Positions 6,415 to 13,587 of a DNA stretch of 13,587 bases are shown in pieces. The stretch spans positions 1-13,587 of the forward strand of contig JAADDM010000020.1 in NCBI GenBank assembly GCA_013153955.1, written 5' to 3'. Origin of the DNA: Gammaproteobacteria bacterium. GTDB taxonomy: Bacteria > Pseudomonadota > Gammaproteobacteria > Thiomicrospirales > Thiomicrospiraceae. Position 1 is the stretch's first letter. Every line of letters begins with the position of its first letter. The position numbers were made by a program, and so were the translations under genes. The notes under the pieces are model-generated. The model did no database searches, was not told where the DNA came from, and saw only the letters and a list, made by a program, of their open reading frames with translations.

Positions 6415-8897
6415 TGAGTAGTAGTTGCTTCCATTGCGGACAGGCCATTCCAGATGGCGATTTGGTTTTAAAACAGATTAATGAATCAGAACAGAAGTTC
6501 TGTTGTCATGGCTGTGCATCGGTATGTGAAGTGATTCATGAAGCAGGGATGGAAAGTTTTTACCAAAGAACCCCGGATGGCGAACAGCTTTCGCCACCGC
6601 CTGCACCCAATAAAGACATTGAATTTTTTGATTACGATGAGGTGCAGTCACAATATGTTACCGATCTGAACCATCGTCGTGAAATTACCCTCATGTCGGA
6701 AGCGATTCATTGTGCTGCCTGTGTCTGGTTAATCGAGCATACACTTGCCAAAATGGAAGGCATCATCGTTGCCTCCGTTAACTTTACCAATAAGCAGATT
6801 AAGTTGAAGTGGGACAATGATAAAATCAAATTATCGAATATTATTAAGTGCCTCAACGCCATAGGCTATGATGCCACGCCGTACGATGCTTCAAACAGTG
6901 AAGCTGCTTTTAAAAAAGCCAATAGAGACCTTCTCTACCGTCTAGGATTTGCAGGTTTTGCCATGATGAATGTCATGTGGTTTTCCATTGCATTATATAG
7001 TGGCGCTGATCAGGACTCAGAGTTTAGAGGCTATTTTCATTGGCTAGAACTCATCGTCGCAACGCTTACGCTTGCCTACTCTGGTCAGCCTTTTTTAAAA
7101 GGTGCTTATACCTCGATTAAGGCAAGAACCGTGGGTATGGATGTCTCGATCTCACTCGGAATTCTGACAACCTATTTTTACTCCTTTTGGGTAACCGTGC
7201 AACCGAATCATATTGGGGATGTCTATTTTGATACTCTCATCGACTTCATGTTCTTGTTACTGATTGGACGTTATTTAGAGGCAATCTCTAAAAACAAAGC
7301 GATTGATGCCTCAAGAAGACTGATGGATTTACAGCCTAAGGTTGCACGTCTTCTCAAGGCCGGAGAGGAGCAGATTGTTCCCGTTAGAACCTTAGTGAAA
7401 GGGGCTGAAATTATCGTTAAACCTGGTGAGCAGTTTCCCGTTGATGGCATTGTTAAAGCAGGTGAAAGTACCGTTAATGAGTCGATGCTCAGTGGTGAAT
7501 CAAGAGAGGTTCTCAAGTCACCCGGTGCACGGGTGGCAGCAGGCACATTAAATGTGGATGGCCGTTTAACCGTCACGGTGAATGCGATCTTACAAGATAC
7601 CCAGTTAGGGCGCATTGTCGAGATGGTAGAAGAAGCGCAGGGCTCTAAAGCGCCTATTCAATGTACCGCGGACAAAATTATGCCCTGGTTTGTGACCACG
7701 ACTCTAACGTTAGCGGCAGCGAGTCTGGTCTTTTGGTATTTTAATGCCGGCATTGAGTTTGCCATTATGACGGCAACGGCCGTGCTGATTATTACCTGTC
7801 CTTGTGCATTTGGTCTTGCAACACCGATGGCCATTGCTGTGGCATCAGGGGTCTCTGCCCGTCACGGTATTTTGATCAAAAATGGGACGGTTCTTGAGAT
7901 ATTGCACTCTATTGACCACTTTGTATTTGATAAAACGGGCACGCTGACCAAAGGCCAAATGAAATTGGTTGATTACCATTTTGAGTCGTTTGTTGACGAA
8001 GCACAGCTGCTCCTTGAAGTTGGCTCTATTGAACAGCATTCAGAGCACGCACTAGGCAAAGCGATTGCAGAGAATATTAAAGCCCGTTACCACCTAAATT
8101 ACACCGACTGGTTAGAGATTGAGCAGTTTAGAGCTTTTCCCGGTCAGGGCGTGATCGGGCTACACGAGGGAGTTCAAATTCAAATCGGAACAGCTAAGTG
8201 GCTGGATGATTTGGATATTGAGATTCCAATACTCTTTATGAGTCTAGCAGAAAGCAAGGCAGAACAGGCCTGTACTGCGGTGTGGATTGCAAGAGAGGGC
8301 GAATGCATTGGTGTGCTTTTCTTAGAGGATGAAATTCGGCCTGAAGCGGTAGAATTAATTAAGCGTCTCAAAGAGAAGGGCAAGCGTGTCACCTTGTTAA
8401 GTGGCGATTTAACGGTTGTTGCAAACCGAGTAGCGGAACAGTTAGGGGGGATGGATGTGATTGCAGAAGTGCTGCCGGAAGATAAAAATCGCGTAATAAA
8501 AGACTTACAGAAACAAGGTCAGACTGTTGCGATGGTGGGAGATGGAGTCAATGATGCGCCGGCATTGGTGCGCTCAGATGTCGGCATCGCGCTAGGATCT
8601 GGTACAGATGTGTCTATGGACAGCGCGGATATTATTTTAATCAACAATAATTTGCTCTCAGTGGATACTGCAATCGAATTATCCAGTAGAACCCTTAAAA
8701 CCATCAAGCAAAATATCGCCAGCTCGATTGCCTATAACGTGATTATGGTTCCGTTAGCCATGGCGGGGGTGTTAACCCCGCTTATTGCCGCCATTACCAT
8801 GCCTTTAAGCAGTTTAGTGGTGATTGGTAATGCAGCACGCATTAGAACCTTTTTTAGCCGAAAGGCGATTGCTAAACGTCAACAGGGAGACTCATAA
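6414..8897 (+). CDS. ccoI: Copper-translocating P1B-type ATPase CcoI for cbb3 assembly
   Basis: CcoI/FixI exports Cu(I) across the inner membrane to supply CuB of CcoN. The 827 residues contain, in order: a Cys-rich N-terminal metal-binding segment (C5xxC8, C30, C31, C34); an HMA-like domain with C100-A-A-C103; spans at about 175-290; the actuator SGES (360-363); the ion-binding CPC (462-464) in its membrane helix; the phosphorylation motif DKTGT with D506; SEHAL (543-547); GDGVND (709-714); and two final spans. The HP motif normally read as SxHP has alanine in place of proline, while H545 is kept. The start shares one base with the ccoH stop, and the stop shares one base with the ccoS start. 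Confidence 0.96.
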   Translation: MSSSCFHCGQAIPDGDLVLKQINESEQKFCCHGCASVCEVIHEAGMESFYQRTPDGEQLSPPPAPNKDIEFFDYDEVQSQYVTDLNHRREITLMSEAIHCAACVWLIEHTLAKMEGIIVASVNFTNKQIKLKWDNDKIKLSNIIKCLNAIGYDATPYDASNSEAAFKKANRDLLYRLGFAGFAMMNVMWFSIALYSGADQDSEFRGYFHWLELIVATLTLAYSGQPFLKGAYTSIKARTVGMDVSISLGILTTYFYSFWVTVQPNHIGDVYFDTLIDFMFLLLIGRYLEAISKNKAIDASRRLMDLQPKVARLLKAGEEQIVPVRTLVKGAEIIVKPGEQFPVDGIVKAGESTVNESMLSGESREVLKSPGARVAAGTLNVDGRLTVTVNAILQDTQLGRIVEMVEEAQGSKAPIQCTADKIMPWFVTTTLTLAAASLVFWYFNAGIEFAIMTATAVLIITCPCAFGLATPMAIAVASGVSARHGILIKNGTVLEILHSIDHFVFDKTGTLTKGQMKLVDYHFESFVDEAQLLLEVGSIEQHSEHALGKAIAENIKARYHLNYTDWLEIEQFRAFPGQGVIGLHEGVQIQIGTAKWLDDLDIEIPILFMSLAESKAEQACTAVWIAREGECIGVLFLEDEIRPEAVELIKRLKEKGKRVTLLSGDLTVVANRVAEQLGGMDVIAEVLPEDKNRVIKDLQKQGQTVAMVGDGVNDAPALVRSDVGIALGSGTDVSMDSADIILINNNLLSVDTAIELSSRTLKTIKQNIASSIAYNVIMVPLAMAGVLTPLIAAITMPLSSLVVIGNAARIRTFFSRKAIAKRQQGDS

Positions 8898-9115
8898 TGG
8901 ATGTGGTTTATGGATTAATACCGATGATGTTAATATTCGGTTTTCTAGTGGTTGTGGTATTTATCTGGATGGCGAAGTCAGGTCAGTTTGACGATTTAGA
9001 TGGTGCGGCGAATAGAATCTTTATGGAAGATGAGTATCCTGAAGAGACTCAAAAAATAGCGCCGACTGATCCCTCTGATAAGAAGGTCGCCAATTCTGAA
9101 GTGACGAAGGGTTAA
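8897..9115 (+). CDS. ccoS: cbb3 oxidase maturation protein CcoS
   Basis: CcoS is a short inner-membrane protein needed for insertion or retention of cofactors in cbb3 oxidase. The 72-residue product has one span at about residues 4-26 followed by the family segment KSGQFDDLDGAANRIFMEDE (27-46) and a polar tail of no fixed family sequence. AGGGAG (8884-8889) lies within the end of ccoI, whose stop overlaps this ATG by one base. It is the last gene of the oxidase locus. About 90 bases of unannotated spacer separate it from a bidirectional terminator. Confidence 0.94.
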   Translation: MDVVYGLIPMMLIFGFLVVVVFIWMAKSGQFDDLDGAANRIFMEDEYPEETQKIAPTDPSDKKVANSEVTKG

Positions 9116-9202
9116 TAGAGTGGCTTAGGGTTTTAAGCTTGCCTTTATTAAATCGATTAAACCCATTATCCTTCCGGCCATAGAGTACATAAATTTTGGC
9201 CA

Positions 9203-9232
9203 AAAAAAAGCACCCAGCCGGGTGCTTTTTTT
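9203..9232. terminator. Bidirectional terminator between the convergent gene groups
   Basis: GCACCC (9210-9215) pairs with GGGTGC (9220-9225) around AGCC, flanked by seven A before and seven T after. It therefore ends transcription from ccoS on the plus strand and from the minus-strand unit ending at 9274. Confidence 0.93.
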
Positions 9233-9254
9233 ATGTCTATCCAATAAGCGTCTA

Positions 9255-9279
9255 ATTTAACCTAGTGATCAGGTTAAAT
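9255..9279 (-). repeat. Perfect inverted repeat over a stop codon
   Basis: ATTTAACCT (9255-9263) and AGGTTAAAT (9271-9279) are exact reverse complements with a seven-base loop. The right arm contains the TAA stop (9274-9276) of the minus-strand gene. No T-run follows in either direction, so this is not a terminator by itself. It may protect the 3' end of the transcript before the true terminator at 9203-9232. Confidence 0.55.
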
Positions 9280-9933
9280 AGGCTTAATATCGGTGTACTG
9301 TAGTGCTTCAGGACCTTCTTCATCAATAATCATCTCTAAGCCTAGCTTATCGAAAAACCAGTGAGGCAGGCCGTCTGACTGAACTTCTTTGCGATCAGGC
9401 TCTCCAAAGCGCATTTTAATCGCGCGCTCTGTTAAGTGGTTTCTTGGTACGAGGGTGACACTGGTAAACTTTTTGTTTAGTAATTTGGCAACTTCGGCAT
9501 GGTAAAGCTCTATTTCACGCCCGCCAGCAGTGGTCACAGTAATCTTTTTACCCAGCTCATAAGCCGCATCTAGCTCATCATCCGTTAGATCCAGTTTTAA
9601 AGCCAGAGCCGATTTGATTGAACCAATGTAGATAACAGGGAAATAGGCTTCTATTGACTTATTACGCTCATCCAAATCAGAAAATAGCTTAACTTCAACA
9701 TCCTTGCCATAAAGCGCCATCGCGTCTGCAAGAGTCGATTGGTTGATGGTCAAACCAAGTGCCGTTAATTTACCCGAGGGTTCAAAATGTGCATTCCAAG
9801 GTAGGTGGGATGGATCGATTGACTCACGTTGGGGCTGGATGACAATCACCAAGACTAAGCCAATAATCGAGCCAATTAAGACCAGCCAAAACATAGGCAG
9901 TGGACGTTTTTTCTTTTTAAGGCGTTGGTTCAT
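9274..9933 (-). CDS. Uncharacterised membrane-anchored extracytoplasmic protein
   Basis: I do not recognise this 219-residue protein. It starts with a very basic tail (KKKKR, 6-10) and one span at about 14-32. The rest is soluble and, by the positive-inside rule, periplasmic. Two segments look alike in style: LGLTINQSTLADAMALYGKD (59-78) followed by an acidic stretch and EAYF, and LTERAIKMRFGEPDRKEV (167-184) followed by HWFFDKLGLEMIID. The threshold-helix-G-P/G pattern recalls BamE/SmpA-like modules, but this is only a resemblance. The ATG overlaps the stop of the upstream gene by four bases (ATGA), so the two are translated as a pair. It is the last gene of the minus-strand unit. No catalytic motif or cysteine is seen. 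Confidence 0.82.
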   Translation of the reverse strand: MNQRLKKKKRPLPMFWLVLIGSIIGLVLVIVIQPQRESIDPSHLPWNAHFEPSGKLTALGLTINQSTLADAMALYGKDVEVKLFSDLDERNKSIEAYFPVIYIGSIKSALALKLDLTDDELDAAYELGKKITVTTAGGREIELYHAEVAKLLNKKFTSVTLVPRNHLTERAIKMRFGEPDRKEVQSDGLPHWFFDKLGLEMIIDEEGPEALQYTDIKPI

Positions 9934-10520
9934 TTTTGGGTCTCTTCTGTCGCAGAGGGGATCGTATCGGGCATCATTGCATTGGCTGTCTCATCACGGG
10001 GTATAAACTGCTCGATAGAGGGATCAATAATACCTTTTCCTGCATCATAAACTGAGATGCCAGTCTGTAAAAACATAATCAACATCGTTACAAATACCAC
10101 CACTGCAGAGAGGAACATGGTGATCTTTTCATGAATAGGGGTCGAGCTGCCGTTGGTTGAGAAGTCATTCATCATTAAGCCGCCACCGATTAAATCGCCA
10201 ATAACAGATGAGAGCACCATAATCACAATGGCAACGATATAGGAGGCGATGAGCACACGACCTCTGCGCCATGCTAAGAGCCAGTTTGCAGCGACAAACC
10301 AACTTTCTTTTTGAGCTGCCAGCTGTTTACTTTTGAATAAAATATAGCTCAGTACCATGATTGAAATAAGCGGGACGAGTATAAAGTAGTAGGGGCTACC
10401 GTGACCTAGTTCTAAAGCAACTTGTGAGATCGCTAAGTGCGTTAAGATTACATTTAAGTTAAATATATGGTGCGGCATTTTTGCAGCGGATTGCTCTTGT
10501 TCGGTTACTTGATATTGCAT
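9930..10520 (-). CDS. Uncharacterised four-span inner-membrane protein
   Basis: This 196-residue protein has hydrophobic spans at about 20-38, 43-62, 87-115 and 130-155, a cytoplasmic-looking basic loop (AWRRGR, 83-88) and a polar tail from 160 onward ending in acidic residues. No known enzyme motif or metal-binding cluster is visible, and I cannot name a family. AAGAGA lies about 9 bases before the ATG. It begins 18 bases after the hpt stop and overlaps the following gene by four bases, which makes a joint function with the anchored protein at 9274-9933 likely. Being next to a cbb3 locus may be accidental, since the two groups are convergent. Confidence 0.83.
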   Translation of the reverse strand: MQYQVTEQEQSAAKMPHHIFNLNVILTHLAISQVALELGHGSPYYFILVPLISIMVLSYILFKSKQLAAQKESWFVAANWLLAWRRGRVLIASYIVAIVIMVLSSVIGDLIGGGLMMNDFSTNGSSTPIHEKITMFLSAVVVFVTMLIMFLQTGISVYDAGKGIIDPSIEQFIPRDETANAMMPDTIPSATEETQK

Positions 10521-10538
10521 GTAAAGTCTCTTTCTAAA

Positions 10539-10886
10539 TTAAAACTGTTGAATATAGGAGGTTAAAAATTGTGAAACCTTGTGTGCTTCTTGGTTCAGGT
10601 CTATATAAAGGGAGTCAGCTTGGCCTGCCAAGGTGTCAGTCTCTGCCATTTTTTCAAGCTGAGCTGATAGGGTTGGTAGCAAAATAGCCCCGATATTGGC
10701 AGAACTGCCTTTGAGCGTATGTGTGTTGAGTTGCACGACGGCCGCCTTGTTCTGAGCGATTCCCTGTTTTATGTTGGTTAGAATTCCCGGGGTTGTATTG
10801 AGGTAGACTTGTAAAATTTCAATCAGATCATCCCCTATCACCTCTTTAAGCATCTCTAGGGTGTCTGTATCAACAGCTGGGATCAT
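10539..10886 (-). CDS. Stand-alone Hpt (histidine phosphotransfer) domain protein
   Basis: Hpt proteins carry a phosphoryl group between the receiver domain of a hybrid kinase and a response regulator. The 115 residues are essentially a single Hpt four-helix bundle with the signature HTLKGSSANIGA, placing the phosphorylated histidine at H56 with K59 and G60 in their usual places. AAAGGA lies about 6 bases before ATG 10886. The gene lies 49 bases after the REC-PAS-GGDEF-EAL gene, whose receiver is the obvious candidate partner. No histidine kinase is present in the window, so the phosphate source must be encoded elsewhere. Confidence 0.9.
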   Translation of the reverse strand: MIPAVDTDTLEMLKEVIGDDLIEILQVYLNTTPGILTNIKQGIAQNKAAVVQLNTHTLKGSSANIGAILLPTLSAQLEKMAETDTLAGQADSLYIDLNQEAHKVSQFLTSYIQQF

Positions 10887-10935
10887 TATGCGTCCTTTAA
10901 AGGTCGTTAGGCGGGCTAAAATATGCAGGGTAAAT

Positions 10936-13011
10936 TTATATTTTATGGTTATTTAGCCAAGCAGTAAACTCAACGGCTGGCATCGGTTTTCCAAACTTAA
11001 AACCTTGAAATATATCACAATTTGTTCCCTGAAAAAAGGCGACTTGCTCATCCAGTTCAATCCCTTCGGCAACCACTTCTAGATTTAGACTATCTGCCAT
11101 GGCAAGAATGGTTTTTGCAATGGCTCTGCCCTCTTTGGTCTTTAAGTTGAGAATAAAAGAGCGGTCTATTTTAATTGTGTCTATTGGAAAGCTATGCAGG
11201 TAAGAGAGAGACGAGTAGCCCGTGCCAAAGTCATCAATAGAGAGGGCCACGCCTAAGGCTTTTAAGCCATTTAGTATACTGATATTGGTTTCAGCATCAC
11301 TCATGGCAAGGCTCTCGGTAATTTCTAGATCAATAAATTTAGCGGGTAGACTGCTTTGGCTGATAATCTGTTGAACATCTTCCATCAAGTTGGACTGTGT
11401 AAATTGACGACCCGATAAGTTCACCCCAATACGCATTTGAGTGTGGCCCTGTTGATGCCATTTTTCGGCTTCTTTAACCGCGCATTCGAGGACATACTTA
11501 CCAATTTGAATAATGAGTCCGGTACTCTCGGCAAGCGGGATAAAGACCACGGGAGAGATAATTCCTTGCTGCGGATGTCGCCAGCGGACGAGCGCTTCTG
11601 CACCGGTTGGCTGTAATGTTTCGGTATCCACTTGGGGTTGGTAGAATACCTCGATCTCGCCTCTGTTAAGGGCGCGTCGTAGGTCATTTTCAAGGGTCAG
11701 TAGGTTCTGTACCTCAGAGTTCATGTTGGCGTGGTACAGAACAAATTGATTGCCGCCTTGCGACTTAGCCGTCGAGCGGGCGATATTGGCATGTGTTAAT
11801 AGTTCTTCCGCCGTCGTAGCATCTTCAGGTGATACGGAAACGCCCATACTGTAGCTCACAAATAACTCTTGGTTATTGAGAACAAAAGGGGCATTTAAAT
11901 CATGTGATAAGCGTCCCAGTAACAAGTTGAGCTCGTGGGCATCGTGTAAGTTCTGAATAAGGATAGCAAACTCATCGCTGCCAAGTCTGGCTGCATAGTC
12001 AGCCTCTCTAATGACCCTAGACAGCCGTTGAGCAAGTGATAAGAGGAGGTTATCTCCTAAATCTTGCCCAAGATTACTGTTAATCAGCTTAAAGCGATCT
12101 ATGTCAAAAATCACCACCGCGCAGAGCGTTTTAGAGGGCTGTTGTTGAATAAATTCCTTAACCTTTGAGCTAAAGCTTTTTCGATTGGGGAGGTCTGTGA
12201 GCGTGTCGTGTTGCGATTGGTAGTGAATTAAGGACTCGGCTTTGTGTAAACGTGTGATGTCCTGAGCGGATCCCGTAATTTTATCGACCGCGCCTGATTT
12301 AGTGAATGAGACTTCACCCAAACACTCAATATGCTTTAAATGGCCCTCGGGGTTCAAAATTCTAAAGCTAATCTCAATGTGGGCTTGCCCTTGATTGGCT
12401 TCAGAAATCGCTTGGTTGATCAGCGGAAGGTCTTTTGGCAATACATTGCTTAGAAACTGCTCTAAACTGATCCCTGGTTGCTTTGGAATACAAAATTGTG
12501 AAAAGGCCGATTCAGAACCCGATACCTCATTGCTGGTAGCATCCCACTCCCAATAGCCGAGCTTGGCCAGTTTTTGGGCGTACTGAAGCTGGGCTTGGCT
12601 GCCTCTTAGTTGTTCCTCTATTTCAGCGGTTCGAAGGGCGTATTTAACCCGTTGATTCAATAGTCCCCAGTTGATCGGCTTGGTGATGAAGTCCGTTGCA
12701 CCGGCATCAAAAGCTTGGTCTATTGCCGCAATATTATCTAAGGCCGTAAGCATTAAAATAGGAATAGCACGGCTTTGTTCATAGCTTCGAATGGCTTTAA
12801 TCGCCTCATAACCATCCATGGTTGGCATGACGGCATCCATTAAAATCATAGCGGGTTTATGGGACATATAGAGCGACACCCCAATCTGTCCATTTTCGGC
12901 TTCAACAGTACGATAGCCAGACTTAGCCAGTACTTTGGCTAGGGTCAGGCGAGTGACGACATCGTCTTCAACGATAAGGATGAGCGGGGCTTTGTCTGGC
13001 TGGGGGGTCAT
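10936..13011 (-). CDS. Response regulator with REC, PAS, GGDEF and EAL domains
   Basis: This is a c-di-GMP turnover protein under phosphorelay control. The receiver (about 10-128) has acidic D16 and D17, phospho-acceptor D59, T89 and K111. A PAS-like region follows (about 145-255). The GGDEF domain (about 262-430) has the variant GSDEF (344-348) and keeps D303 and D305 of DIDRFK, N311 and D320. An RxxD inhibitory site (R335-D338) sits exactly five residues before the motif. The EAL domain (about 440-685) has E472-A-L, N531, E563, D593, D594, K614, E649 and Q669, so phosphodiesterase activity is likely. At 691 residues it is complete. No good Shine-Dalgarno precedes ATG 13011, but this start fits the receiver. 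It is probably cotranscribed with hpt. Confidence 0.95.
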   Translation of the reverse strand: MTPQPDKAPLILIVEDDVVTRLTLAKVLAKSGYRTVEAENGQIGVSLYMSHKPAMILMDAVMPTMDGYEAIKAIRSYEQSRAIPILMLTALDNIAAIDQAFDAGATDFITKPINWGLLNQRVKYALRTAEIEEQLRGSQAQLQYAQKLAKLGYWEWDATSNEVSGSESAFSQFCIPKQPGISLEQFLSNVLPKDLPLINQAISEANQGQAHIEISFRILNPEGHLKHIECLGEVSFTKSGAVDKITGSAQDITRLHKAESLIHYQSQHDTLTDLPNRKSFSSKVKEFIQQQPSKTLCAVVIFDIDRFKLINSNLGQDLGDNLLLSLAQRLSRVIREADYAARLGSDEFAILIQNLHDAHELNLLLGRLSHDLNAPFVLNNQELFVSYSMGVSVSPEDATTAEELLTHANIARSTAKSQGGNQFVLYHANMNSEVQNLLTLENDLRRALNRGEIEVFYQPQVDTETLQPTGAEALVRWRHPQQGIISPVVFIPLAESTGLIIQIGKYVLECAVKEAEKWHQQGHTQMRIGVNLSGRQFTQSNLMEDVQQIISQSSLPAKFIDLEITESLAMSDAETNISILNGLKALGVALSIDDFGTGYSSLSYLHSFPIDTIKIDRSFILNLKTKEGRAIAKTILAMADSLNLEVVAEGIELDEQVAFFQGTNCDIFQGFKFGKPMPAVEFTAWLNNHKI

Positions 13012-13077
13012 GGACGTTAAGTACCGGGTAGAGTAGAGCTTCAGTTTATCGGGTTGTGGAGTAAATACAAATAAATT

Positions 13078-13108
13078 TTGTTACTGGTTGCTGATAACAT
13101 TAAGTCAA
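13078..13108 (-). promoter_or_regulatory. Weak candidate promoter for the response-regulator unit
   Basis: On the minus strand TTGACT (13108-13103) is a good -35 match. The best -10 near it is TAACAA (13083-13078) at 19 bases, which is poor in both sequence and spacing. It lies in the 133-base gap after dtd, where a separate start for the regulator gene would be expected. No terminator for dtd is evident, so read-through from dtd is also possible. Confidence 0.25.
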
Positions 13109-13144
13109 TCCAGATTTTATCCGCTTGGTATCACGGTTGGCTGT

Positions 13145-13582
13145 TTACCCCTCTAGCCAGAAAGTGACGGGGCCATCATTGGTTAATGTAACCTGCATGT
13201 CTGCACCAAAGCGTCCCGTCTCTACCGGAGTAGAGGGTTGTTTACAGAGGTCAACAAATATGTCAAACAATCCGCGCGCCATTTCAGGGGCGGCACTGCT
13301 CGAAAAACTAGGTCTAAGCCCTTTGTGTGTGGTTGCAGCTAAGGTAAATTGCGGGACAAGTAGCAGGGCGCCTTCTGCTTGTTGAATATTCAAATTCATT
13401 TTACCGTCATGATCTGAAAAACAGCGATAGTGGAGGAGTTTGTGAACCATTTTTTCAATCTTTTCCGTCGAGTCATTAGGCTGGAAGGCGGTGAGTACAA
13501 CCAGTCCGGTCTGAATCTTTCCAATGAGTTGGCTGTCTACAACGACTTGAGCGTGTGTAACTCTTTGAATGAGACAGATCAT
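13145..13582 (-). CDS. dtd: D-aminoacyl-tRNA deacylase (DTD)
   Basis: DTD hydrolyses D-amino acids mischarged on tRNA, such as D-Tyr-tRNA, in the cytoplasm, and also clears glycine from tRNA(Ala). The 145 residues are the normal family length. The N-terminal strand QRVTHAQVVVD, the substrate-pocket motif PQFTL (77-81) with T80, RPSF (90-93) and the Gly-cisPro motif NDGPVT with G137-P138 are all present. The first motif residue is P77, where many members have serine. The ATG at 13582 is five bases from the window edge, so the ribosome site cannot be judged, but the protein appears complete. It is a housekeeping gene upstream of the signalling genes, separated from them by 133 bases. Confidence 0.95.
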   Translation of the reverse strand: MICLIQRVTHAQVVVDSQLIGKIQTGLVVLTAFQPNDSTEKIEKMVHKLLHYRCFSDHDGKMNLNIQQAEGALLLVPQFTLAATTHKGLRPSFSSSAAPEMARGLFDIFVDLCKQPSTPVETGRFGADMQVTLTNDGPVTFWLEG

Positions 13583-13587
13583 GCGAT

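Noticed and set aside
9743..10006. 87-codon plus-strand ORF opposite the two unknown genes
   Set aside because: It is antisense to two well-formed genes with an ATGA junction and has no membrane, domain or ribosome-site support; the same reasoning removes the other antisense frames in the window.
13350..13356. P77 in place of serine in the DTD SQFTL motif as a sign of lost activity
   Set aside because: Threonine 80, the Gly-cisPro motif and all other family features are intact, and this position is known to me as somewhat variable, so a functional enzyme is the better reading.

Overview
The window looks like chromosomal DNA of a gammaproteobacterium of moderate to low GC. The gene order, the CcoN/CcoP style and the short spacers would suit a marine microaerophile of the Thiomicrospira/Hydrogenovibrio type, but that is an impression from sequence style and was not tested by any search. 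I see no mobile element, CRISPR array, tRNA or rRNA.

Plus strand, 1-9232: a complete cbb3-type cytochrome c oxidase locus. A 453-base leader carries a candidate FNR-class promoter and precedes ccoN, ccoO, ccoQ and ccoP, which end at an intrinsic terminator. Next is a 46-codon single-membrane-span ORF (4016-4156), preceded by a perfect FNR-type box and followed by its own terminator, so it looks like a separate transcription unit. Then comes the biogenesis set: ccoG (copper-related ferredoxin-like protein), ccoH/fixH, ccoI (copper P-type ATPase) and ccoS. ccoH, ccoI and ccoS overlap by one base at each junction. A strong terminator hairpin stands directly before ccoH. A bidirectional terminator (9203-9232) closes the locus.

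Minus strand, 9274-13582 (read right to left): dtd (D-aminoacyl-tRNA deacylase), then a REC-PAS-GGDEF-EAL response regulator, a stand-alone Hpt phosphotransfer protein, a four-span membrane protein of unknown function and a one-span anchored protein of unknown function. The last two overlap by four bases. The regulator, Hpt and two unknown genes are spaced like an operon that converges on the cbb3 locus.

Together, the left two thirds build, metallate and assemble a high-affinity terminal oxidase for low oxygen: CcoN/O/P(/Q) are the enzyme, CcoG and CcoI handle copper, and CcoH and CcoS complete assembly. The right third is signalling: phosphotransfer feeding a c-di-GMP enzyme, with two uncharacterised envelope proteins. 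The parts most worth a second look are the FNR-box/46-aa ORF unit, an extra segment of about 50 residues in CcoO, the terminator hairpin in front of ccoH, and the unknown membrane gene pair.
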